A stretch of 9,162 nucleotides of DNA from JBDKGD01 sp964645125 (GTDB lineage Bacteria > Patescibacteriota > Minisyncoccia > UBA6257 > 2-01-FULL-56-20), in assembly GCA_964645125.1 (NCBI GenBank), contig CAZXZC010000030.1, positions 1-9,162 on the forward strand, read 5' to 3'. Shown here one piece after another: positions 1 through 5,252 of the stretch. Made by a program: the position numbers and the translations under genes. Every line of letters begins with the position of its first letter. The stretch's first letter is position 1. A model generated the notes under the pieces. It ran no database searches. It worked only from the letters and a program-made list of their open reading frames with translations, and had not been told where the DNA came from.

Positions 1-224
1 GCCGCATTCACCACCACGTCCGCCCCATGTTTTTTTAAAAACGCAATCAAATCCTTTTTCTTCCCAATATCAAGTTTCGTAAAAGAAATCTTTTTTGAAG
101 TCGGCAAAGTCTGCCGAGGGGCAACCACATCAGCAACTACCACGCTCTGTATGGCGCTATCTTTTATAAGTAAATTCGAAAGCACCCGCCCCACGCCCCC
201 ATACCCCAAAATAACTATCTTCAT
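1..224 (-). CDS. Saccharopine-dehydrogenase-like NAD(P)-binding protein, N-terminal part
   Basis: This gene runs off the left edge, so only its first 74 codons are visible. The protein opens with MKIVILGYGGVGR, a Rossmann nucleotide-binding loop (G7-x-G9-G10-x-G12) directly after the first beta strand. A second strand ends in VVVAD at 28-32, and an acidic residue there usually binds the adenine ribose. LDIGKKKDLIAFLKKHGADVVVNA at the visible end (split here: LDIG at 51-54, VVVNA at 70-74) resembles the saccharopine dehydrogenase/homospermidine synthase superfamily, where a 'D..D...L.....ADVVIN' segment follows the dinucleotide loop. The substrate cannot be told without the C-terminal domain. 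The start is the only ATG that keeps the loop intact. It lies 68 bp after the amidohydrolase stop on the same strand, so co-transcription is possible. No clear Shine-Dalgarno site is seen. A generic NAD-dependent epimerase is the alternative. Confidence 0.7.
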   Translation of the reverse strand, partial: MKIVILGYGGVGRVLSNLLIKDSAIQSVVVADVVAPRQTLPTSKKISFTKLDIGKKKDLIAFLKKHGADVVVNA

Positions 225-292
225 AGCAAAAAGCATATATCACGAGGGAATATTCGCGCAATAAAGAAAACCTACGATTTTAAAACTCTACT

Positions 293-1075
293 TCATAAAC
301 CAAAAACACGGGACGTATTTTTATAAAAAACCAACTCATGAAAAGAATCAGGAATAACCTCTTTGATAGCAGAAACATAAGAAGCCTGATCAGATATCGG
401 CCAATCAGTTCCAAATAAAAATTTTTCTGCCGGAGCATATCGGGAAAAAACAGTCCATAAATATCGAAATGCCTCAACATCTTGCGCGGTAAAAGAACCA
501 TACACAAATCCAGAACAATCAGTAAATACATTCTCATTCTTTGAACACACTTGCGCTGCATCTAAAACCCAAGGATAGCCAACATGCGCAATAATAATCT
601 TCACATCAGGAACATCGCTTGCCAAATCATCAATATGCAAGGGGTGGGCATACTTCAATTTCGCCGATGATGCCTTGTTATACAAATCTCCGCTATGAAA
701 AATGAGAGGGCGCTTATACTGAACGAGTAAATCAATATAAGGTTTCAAAAACGAGTCAGAAGGGTAAAAATGCTCATAACCCACATACAGTTTCAAACCA
801 TACACCCTACCAGCAGCCAGCCACTGCTCAAAAACATCGGGAGAAAATAGAAAATCATTATTTTTCTGATACGGCGATAAAGAAGCAACCGCATACAACC
901 TTTCCTGGTAAGGAGCAATCTGATTCAAAAGAAAATCGGTACTACAATCGCCCATAAGCCCCGCAAACACAAAACTCTTATTAATACCAGATACCTTCAT
1001 AGACTGAACAAGTTTTTCAAGCGAACCACTTAAAATCTCAGTACGCCCACAATGAGTATGTACATCAATAATCAT
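293..1075 (-). CDS. Amidohydrolase-family (amidohydro_2, TIM-barrel) metal-dependent hydrolase
   Basis: The 260-residue protein has the layout of small cytosolic amidohydrolase_2 TIM-barrel enzymes. The opening MIIDVHTHCG supplies the H-x-H metal pair (H6, H8). GLKLY places a lysine at 95 after a barrel strand. IFHSGD gives H127, AHVGYPW gives H164, and FGTDWP gives the late-barrel aspartate D224, in the usual order. Members are hydrolases or decarboxylases acting on C-N, C-O or C-C bonds through one or two divalent metals; the substrate is not predictable here. The open frame continues upstream to 1150, but that extension would overlap the divergent gene and precedes the conserved DVHTH start, so the ATG at 1075 is chosen. 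A TATACT box lies 8 nt before that ATG and no ribosome site is present, which suggests a leaderless mRNA. The stop is TGA. Confidence 0.85.
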   Translation of the reverse strand: MIIDVHTHCGRTEILSGSLEKLVQSMKVSGINKSFVFAGLMGDCSTDFLLNQIAPYQERLYAVASLSPYQKNNDFLFSPDVFEQWLAAGRVYGLKLYVGYEHFYPSDSFLKPYIDLLVQYKRPLIFHSGDLYNKASSAKLKYAHPLHIDDLASDVPDVKIIIAHVGYPWVLDAAQVCSKNENVFTDCSGFVYGSFTAQDVEAFRYLWTVFSRYAPAEKFLFGTDWPISDQASYVSAIKEVIPDSFHELVFYKNTSRVFGL

Positions 1076-1105
1076 AGTGATATAGTATAAGAAATAATTA
1101 CTAAA
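1076..1105. promoter_or_regulatory. 30-bp divergent promoter region with overlapping -10 boxes
   Basis: This is the whole space between two divergent start codons. On the minus strand TATACT (plus-strand 1084-1089) is followed by exactly 8 nt and then the amidohydrolase ATG. On the plus strand an extended -10 (TG at 1078-1079, TATAGT at 1081-1086) lies 19 nt before the acetyltransferase ATG. The two boxes overlap by 3 bp, so polymerase probably cannot hold both at once. Any -35 contacts would fall inside the opposite coding region. Boxes were read by eye. Confidence 0.55.
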
Positions 1106-2131
1106 ATGAACGAGACAAAAATACCGTCTGCAGAAACAGAAGCGGGGCAAGAAAAATTAAACGAAAGTGCGTATAAGCGTGTCGATCAATTACAAGCAGA
1201 AAGCAAATTCGCCAGAACCAATGAGGGGGTAAATACCATTATAGAAATAGCTGGAGAAAAGTTTTCTATTGAACGGATAAAAGATCCAGAAAGTGCAGAT
1301 CTTTCACAAGTACAAAGTCTATTTGAAGAAGTATTTGGAGCAGAAGAAGTAGATCCAGAAGAAATATTGCGCAACGCAGTTGGAGGACGATCAGCATTTG
1401 ACCCAGAACAACAAGATATTGAATACAAGGTATTTACTGTAAAAGATAAAGAAGGAAAAGTAATATCGGTAGTAAGTGGAGGTATTTTGGAGTTAATAAG
1501 AAATGAAGATGAAGATACGAAAGAAAATATCTTCATGGTTGCCTACGCAGTAACTGATCCATCAGCTAGACAAGGAGGATTGGCTCGTGAAGCATACATT
1601 TCAGCACTGCAACACGCAGCCGAAGAATCAGAACAAAATGGCAAAAAACTTGCATTTGCAGCAGGCGAATGTACATATACATCTGAAAAATTTTGGAACA
1701 AAGTTGGCTGGGAAAGACTGTATAAAAAAACAAGCGAGGGGAACTTTAAAGAAATTGAATACATACAACCCGCGCTTGATTTTGATGAAAACACCGGATT
1801 ACCCGCAGAAGATGCTGGCGAAGCACCAGAGCACCTTATGATTGACGGATTTGGAGAATCCATTAAAGCCGAGGATGCAATAGCAACTGTTGCTGCATTT
1901 TACCAATGGTGTAACATGTGGCCACCCGAAGCATTTGAAAGCGATGAGGCATACAAAAAACACCAGGCCTACGTTGAAGAAAAAATGGCTGAGTTTAAAG
2001 AACAATTTGAAGAAAGCGGAGAACTGCGTATGATGAAAAAATCGGAGCGAGAAGCAATGCAAAAAAATGGAATGACAGTAGAAGAATTTACCGCAGCAGA
2101 CCACGGAGACGCCGGCGAGGAAGATTTCTAA
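1106..2131 (+). CDS. GNAT-family N-acetyltransferase with acidic C-terminal extension
   Basis: The 341-residue protein is read as an acetyl-CoA-dependent N-acetyltransferase. A polar N-terminal tail (1-45) is followed by a GNAT core from about 50 to 220. The core shows strand-rich VFTVKDKEGKVISVVSGG (109-126), then motif A as AYAVTDPSARQGGLA (146-160), whose R-Q-G-G-L-A loop is the acetyl-CoA pyrophosphate site (classically Q/R-x-x-G-x-G/A). EKFWNKVGWERLY (194-206) matches the FYxKxGF signature of motif B. Residues 221-341 form a very acidic, helical tail with a tryptophan pair (WCNMW, 268-272) and no domain I recognise. The substrate is unknown: small molecule, protein N-terminus or lysine. 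There is no signal peptide, so it is probably cytosolic. The ATG at 1106 is the first in frame and follows a short A/T leader without a Shine-Dalgarno site. The gene ends at a strong hairpin. Confidence 0.75.
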   Translation: MNETKIPSAETEAGQEKLNESAYKRVDQLQAESKFARTNEGVNTIIEIAGEKFSIERIKDPESADLSQVQSLFEEVFGAEEVDPEEILRNAVGGRSAFDPEQQDIEYKVFTVKDKEGKVISVVSGGILELIRNEDEDTKENIFMVAYAVTDPSARQGGLAREAYISALQHAAEESEQNGKKLAFAAGECTYTSEKFWNKVGWERLYKKTSEGNFKEIEYIQPALDFDENTGLPAEDAGEAPEHLMIDGFGESIKAEDAIATVAAFYQWCNMWPPEAFESDEAYKKHQAYVEEKMAEFKEQFEESGELRMMKKSEREAMQKNGMTVEEFTAADHGDAGEEDF

Positions 2132-2154
2132 CACAAACCCACAATCAGAACACT

Positions 2155-2189
2155 AATAAATACAGCCCCTTTAGGGGGCTGTATTTATT
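2155..2189. terminator. Perfect 15-bp hairpin, bidirectional terminator
   Basis: AATAAATACAGCCCC at 2155-2169 pairs without mismatch with 2175-2189 across a 5-nt loop. The GC core is CAGCCCC/GGGGCTG and the A/T-rich feet give a U-run in both directions. It stands 23 bp after the acetyltransferase stop. It can also end transcripts of the convergent AlbA_2 gene arriving from 2315. Confidence 0.85.
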
Positions 2190-2246
2190 GACTCGTTCAT
2201 ATCATTTCATTAAATCATCGAAGTATAGGCATAATTTTTGAAAATC

Positions 2247-2304
2247 TTAACTCGTTAACTTTTTCAGTGCTTTTCTATTGGCCAAACCCTACACCCTATT
2301 GGCT
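2247..2304 (+). repeat. Composite dispersed intergenic repeat, copy 1
   Basis: TTAACTCGTTAACT (2247-2260) is followed 14 bp later by a block of repeated words, CTATTGGCCA, AACCCTA and CACCCTATTGGCT, at 2275-2304. The same order, with the identical 14-mer, occurs at 9063-9130. Related blocks lacking the 14-mer lie at 4053-4085, 4184-4213 and 4811-4841. This copy sits in the convergent gap downstream of the AlbA_2 gene. Confidence 0.75.
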
Positions 2305-2314
2305 CGCCCTGAGT

Positions 2315-3313
2315 CTACCCCCACCGCGACTTCGTATAGCTGGCAACCTCACTCAATTTCAGTGGCGTAGTAGCATTGCCGGTGCGAATATAAAACGCCT
2401 CCGCGTTGTCCATATTTACATACACTGGTTTGTGAGCACTGCCTACATGCACACTGCAAAGCTCCACTCCCTCCATAACATGAAATCGTAAGTGCACATG
2501 GTGTCGAAACTCCGCCCCCACCGCATCGCGAAACACATTATTAAAATGATTTTCAAACCCATCGGCGCTTGGCTTAGGCAAGCTCGCGTAATCGGGTTGT
2601 AACCCTACAACCCTTCCCCCATCATCAACTCCAATCACCAGCACTCCCCCGCCAGAGTTCAAAAACGCAGCCACCGTTTTCACCACTGCCTTTTCCATGG
2701 CGCGATTTACCTTTTGCAACTGCCGATCCCACCGCAACGACGATTTAAACTCTAATCGTTCGCTCTCACGAGACGAAATAAGCTCGGTAATATTCTGCGT
2801 GAACACCAGCGATGCGCGGCTGCTGGCAAACGATGCCAACCGAGATTCAAACAAACTCCCCACGGCACGAACATTGGGCACCTCACGAATACGCACCGAC
2901 GCTCCGTCACCACCAGTCACCACAAGCGTGCCATACGAAAACATGCGCGAAAGAAACCCAAACGCATACGACACTGTAACCGGCACCACCAAAGGCACCA
3001 CAGTGCGCCCACGAAACAATACACCACTACGAACCACCACCCGATCCGGATATAAATACGTTCGATGAAAATACCACCGAGCCAAAATATACCCAATAAT
3101 CCAACCCTCTACCGAAAGCTTGAGCATGAGTTTCGCGACCTCGTACGGAAACGCGTGCGCAAACTGAAAACCCTGGTATAGTTGACCATAATCGGCCATA
3201 TACGCTGCGATTTGATACACGATCGTAACCACAAATTCCGTAAAAATTAAATTTTTCACAATCACAACCGGGGTCTTCGAAATACGAATAGGGGCATCTA
3301 CCATACCTTTCAT
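2315..3313 (-). CDS. Membrane-anchored bPH domain / AlbA_2 (Schlafen-type) fusion protein
   Basis: The 332-residue protein has three parts. Residues 17-40 and 60-82 are hydrophobic enough to be two membrane helices. Residues 83-150 (RTYLYPDRVVVRSG, then RTVVPLVVPVTVSY) look like a bacterial PH domain of the bPH_2 type, which typically follows two helices in YdbS/YdbT-like proteins. Residues 182-318 form an AlbA_2 domain: ESERLEFKSSLRW at the start, then the AFLNSGGGVLVIGVDDGG core, and FYIRTGNATTPL near the end. AlbA_2 domains are putative nucleic-acid-binding modules, often found in regulators and Schlafen-related proteins; no catalytic function can be assigned. The likely topology puts both soluble domains in the cytoplasm. 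ATGs at 3313 and 3304 are both possible starts. Neither has a good ribosome site, because the AAAGGT before 3304 touches the start codon. The gene is divergent from the ZIP transporter by 16 bp. Confidence 0.8.
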   Translation of the reverse strand: MKGMVDAPIRISKTPVVIVKNLIFTEFVVTIVYQIAAYMADYGQLYQGFQFAHAFPYEVAKLMLKLSVEGWIIGYILARWYFHRTYLYPDRVVVRSGVLFRGRTVVPLVVPVTVSYAFGFLSRMFSYGTLVVTGGDGASVRIREVPNVRAVGSLFESRLASFASSRASLVFTQNITELISSRESERLEFKSSLRWDRQLQKVNRAMEKAVVKTVAAFLNSGGGVLVIGVDDGGRVVGLQPDYASLPKPSADGFENHFNNVFRDAVGAEFRHHVHLRFHVMEGVELCSVHVGSAHKPVYVNMDNAEAFYIRTGNATTPLKLSEVASYTKSRWG

Positions 3314-3321
3314 GGTACACT
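3313..3321 (+). promoter_or_regulatory. Extended -10 of a leaderless ZIP mRNA
   Basis: TG-G-TACACT is an extended -10 (TG at 3313-3314, hexamer 3316-3321). It is followed by exactly 8 nt and the ZIP ATG at 3330. No ribosome site fits in between. The box overlaps the start codon of the divergent AlbA_2 gene. Confidence 0.6.
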
Positions 3322-3329
3322 AAAAAGCA

Positions 3330-4046
3330 ATGCTTATTATAGTCATACTCGCTGCAGTCGCAGCTACGTTTTTCGGGGGGTTATTTGCCCTCGCCTACAA
3401 AGACCGCCTCCACCTTATTTTAGGCTTCAGTGCCGGTGCCGTTTTGGGTGTGGCATTTTTTGATTTACTACCAGAGGCACTAGCGCTTGGGCAAGGATAC
3501 GTTGAATCATCTACTATACTCGCACTGGTAGGACTGGGATTCTTAGGGTACATGCTCATAGACAGAACAATGAGTACTCACGCCCATGAAGACGACATTG
3601 AAAGCCATCACCATCGAGGATTTTTGAAAGCCAGCAGCTTTTCCGTCCACAGCATCCTCGATGGTGTTGCAATTGGTATAGGGTTTCAAGTATCGTCAGC
3701 GGCTGGAATTATTATTGCCTTAGCAGTACTCACCCACGACTTTTCCGATGGCATAAACACCGTCAGCGCCATCATCAAACACCACGGCACTCGCGCGCAG
3801 GCCATTAAGTGGCTACTTGTGGATTCCGCAGCCCCGGCAATAGGAGCTCTCTCAACACTCTTTTTTACGCTCAACGCACACACACTTGGAATTGTTCTGG
3901 CACTATTTGCTGGCTTCTTTCTCTATATCGGTGCCAGCGACCTACTTCCCGAAAGTTACCATCGCCATCGCACAACCCTTACAACGTTCATGACTATTCT
4001 CGGAGCCGCGGTACTCTATGTGGTAATTCGAATCGCGGAAGGGTAA
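3330..4046 (+). CDS. ZIP-family divalent metal transporter
   Basis: The 238-residue integral membrane protein matches the ZIP (ZupT/GufA-like) family, which moves zinc, iron or other divalent metals across the inner membrane. The order is: first helix 1-22; FFDLLPEA (43-50) in helix 2; helix 3 at 63-77; a histidine-rich cytoplasmic loop (HAHEDDIESHHH, 84-95); then the two metal-site helices HSILDGVAIG (107-116) and LTHDFSDGINT (134-144); and three further hydrophobic segments, one with SDLLPESYH (203-211). The canonical HNxxEG and HExPHE motifs appear with aspartate in place of glutamate (HSxxDG and HDxSDG), seen in some ZIP subfamilies and perhaps shifting metal preference. Transport direction and substrate are not determined. 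No terminator follows. Two inverted repeat copies lie downstream. Confidence 0.87.
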   Translation: MLIIVILAAVAATFFGGLFALAYKDRLHLILGFSAGAVLGVAFFDLLPEALALGQGYVESSTILALVGLGFLGYMLIDRTMSTHAHEDDIESHHHRGFLKASSFSVHSILDGVAIGIGFQVSSAAGIIIALAVLTHDFSDGINTVSAIIKHHGTRAQAIKWLLVDSAAPAIGALSTLFFTLNAHTLGIVLALFAGFFLYIGASDLLPESYHRHRTTLTTFMTILGAAVLYVVIRIAEG

Positions 4047-4052
4047 AAAGTA

Positions 4053-4085
4053 GTTGGCCAATAGCCAATGGAATGTAGGGTTTAA
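4053..4085 (-). repeat. Dispersed TATTGGC-type repeat, copy 2 (reverse orientation)
   Basis: On the plus strand this reads TTGGCCAATAGCCAATGG followed by TAGGGTTTAA. It is the reverse complement of the words ATTGGCTATTGGCC and AAACCCTA found in the other copies. It begins 6 bp after the ZIP stop codon. Its TAGCCAATGG (4062-4071) is a perfect 10-bp inverted match to 4191-4200 in copy 3. Confidence 0.7.
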
Positions 4086-4183
4086 TGAAACAAGCTTTTA
4101 TCATTATTGTTCATAACAAACATCGCTGGTGTGTAAGGATTAGTAATTGTTAGGCGGATATCCATATATTTGATTTTTGTCTA

Positions 4184-4213
4184 CTATTGGCCATTGGCTA
4201 AACCCTATTGGTC
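4184..4213 (+). repeat. Dispersed TATTGGC-type repeat, copy 3
   Basis: The words CTATTGGCCATTGGCTA and AACCCTATTGGTC follow each other. With copy 2 it brackets about 100 bp (4086-4183) in which I see no gene, hairpin or RNA. The pair could fold as long-range inverted arms after the ZIP gene. The promoter of the 158-residue gene begins 11 bp downstream. Confidence 0.7.
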
Positions 4214-4224
4214 TAATTCAAAAA

Positions 4225-4233
4225 TGCTATACT
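4225..4233 (+). promoter_or_regulatory. Extended -10 promoter of the cupredoxin-like gene
   Basis: TGCTATACT is an extended -10 with a near-consensus hexamer at 4228-4233. The start codon is at 4273, so a leader of about 30 nt is expected. No convincing -35 lies at the right distance, and no Shine-Dalgarno sequence is visible before the ATG. Confidence 0.55.
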
Positions 4234-4272
4234 TTCAAATAAAGCGTTGTCTTACTAACCAACATTATATCC

Positions 4273-4749
4273 ATGGATATTACAAGTAGGCGGTTTTCAT
4301 TCACCATACTATTACTCATCATTGGTCTTGCCACGTTCGGGTACGCGTTTATTGAATATCAATCAGAAGCCACGCTCGTACAAAACAACAATGCCACTGT
4401 TATTGCCCCGGGCATAAACGGCACCGAAGAAAAAGAAACGACTACCACAAAGCCAGTCGCAAAACCCCTTACCTACGCCCAAGCAGTAAATCTTTACAAC
4501 AAAAGCCGAATCCAATTTGATAGCCAATGCCATGCCCAGCCAACCTCGTTCACCATAAAAAGTGGCATAAAGGTTATGCTTGATAATCGTTCAAATACAA
4601 CAAAAACAATCAGCGTTGACGGAACAAAATACACTCTTTCAGCATACGGGTTCCGTATCATCTCAGTTCCCTTCACGAGCCTTCCCCACGACGCCATTAT
4701 TGACTGTGGCAGCGGCCGAAACAACGCCCAAATCCATATCGTGAAGTAA
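4273..4749 (+). CDS. Membrane-anchored extracytoplasmic protein, cupredoxin-like C-terminal domain
   Basis: The 158-residue protein has one N-terminal hydrophobic segment (about 9-27) after RR, with no signal-peptidase site I would trust. It is probably anchored with the rest outside. A Thr/Asn/Glu-rich linker (35-65) follows. The remainder (about 67-158) is strand-rich: FTIKSGIKVMLDNRS, KTISVDGTKYTLSAYGF, then AIIDCGSGRNNAQIHIVK. This alternation, with 'VMLDNRSNTTKTISVDG', is reminiscent of cupredoxin-like folds. However, I cannot find a full His/Cys/His/Met copper set, so metal binding is doubtful. The two cysteines, C86 (QCHA) and C145 (DCGS), could form a disulfide. I do not recognise a specific family. 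A strong terminator follows. Confidence 0.7.
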   Translation: MDITSRRFSFTILLLIIGLATFGYAFIEYQSEATLVQNNNATVIAPGINGTEEKETTTTKPVAKPLTYAQAVNLYNKSRIQFDSQCHAQPTSFTIKSGIKVMLDNRSNTTKTISVDGTKYTLSAYGFRIISVPFTSLPHDAIIDCGSGRNNAQIHIVK

Positions 4750-4766
4750 AAGGGTCAGCGGAAGAC

Positions 4767-4800
4767 AAAAGCAGCTTCGCATTCATGCGAAGCTGCTTTT
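4767..4800. terminator. Rho-independent terminator, strong in both directions
   Basis: Arms 4767-4782 and 4785-4800 are perfect complements with the core GCAGCTTCGC. The innermost bases form the loop in practice. Six T follow on the plus strand, and TTTTGTCTT follows on the minus strand. It lies 17 bp after the 158-residue gene and also downstream of convergent mscL. Confidence 0.88.
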
Positions 4801-4810
4801 TTATGTATTA

Positions 4811-4841
4811 CTATTGGCCATACCCTATTCGCTATTGGCTA
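4811..4841 (+). repeat. Dispersed TATTGGC-type repeat, copy 4
   Basis: The words CTATTGGCCA, TACCCTATTCG and CTATTGGCTA follow in order. The block fills the gap between the terminator and the end of mscL, stopping one base before the mscL stop codon at 4843-4845. Confidence 0.72.
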
Positions 4842-4842
4842 G

Positions 4843-5241
4843 CTACTGCGCCTGTGTACAATACTTGCATCGCATTGCCTCCTTCGGAATCTCACTCATA
4901 CACTGACCACACACTTTCGTGGTCGGGTCTATCGGTTCTTCCTTTTTCATGCGAGCTAACAACGTATTAAAGGGCGTCACCACAAAAAAATAAATCGATG
5001 CAGCAACTAACAAAAACGATATCACTGCGTTCAAAAAATCTCCGTACAAAAACGCACTCCCGTTAATGGTAAACATCAGCCCTGAAAAATCCGGCACCTT
5101 GGCAATAGCCCCGATAAAAGGCGTAAGCAAATCCTTAACAAGCGCCGACACCACATTTCCAAACGAAGCACCAATCACCACACCAACAGCCAAATCCACC
5201 ACATTCCCCCGCAAAATAAATTGTCGAAATCCTTTAAGCAT
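4843..5241 (-). CDS. mscL: Large-conductance mechanosensitive channel with C-terminal zinc ribbon
   Basis: The 132-residue protein is MscL, the homopentameric inner-membrane channel that opens under membrane tension and releases solutes during osmotic downshock. The start MLKGFRQFILRGNVVDLAVGV is the family signature (amphipathic N-terminal helix plus TM1, to about residue 45). TM2 lies at about 68-93, and a charged stretch RMKKEE follows. The usual C-terminal helical bundle is replaced by CGQCMSEIPKEAMRCKYC (111-128), two CxxC knuckles that look like a small zinc ribbon. Similar tails occur in some MscL proteins. The ATG is 11 bp after the obg stop on the same strand, so the two are probably one transcript. 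The gap has no Shine-Dalgarno sequence. A TAATAT box 8 nt before the ATG, overlapping the obg stop, might give an extra leaderless transcript. Confidence 0.95.
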   Translation of the reverse strand: MLKGFRQFILRGNVVDLAVGVVIGASFGNVVSALVKDLLTPFIGAIAKVPDFSGLMFTINGSAFLYGDFLNAVISFLLVAASIYFFVVTPFNTLLARMKKEEPIDPTTKVCGQCMSEIPKEAMRCKYCTQAQ

Positions 5242-5252
5242 ACACGTATATA

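Noticed and set aside
1076..1150. Longer N-terminus for the amidohydrolase, starting at 1150
   Set aside because: The added 25 residues precede the conserved DVHTH start, overlap the divergent acetyltransferase gene and lack any ribosome site. The -10 at 1084-1089 also places transcription after them.
2315..4046. Defence system made of the AlbA_2 protein and its neighbours
   Set aside because: There is no nuclease, helicase or toxin partner in the same transcription unit. The nearest gene is a divergent metal transporter.
4051..4213. Insertion sequence or MITE with terminal inverted repeats
   Set aside because: The inverted arms do not sit at clean ends, no target-site duplication is visible and the same words occur elsewhere without a partner.
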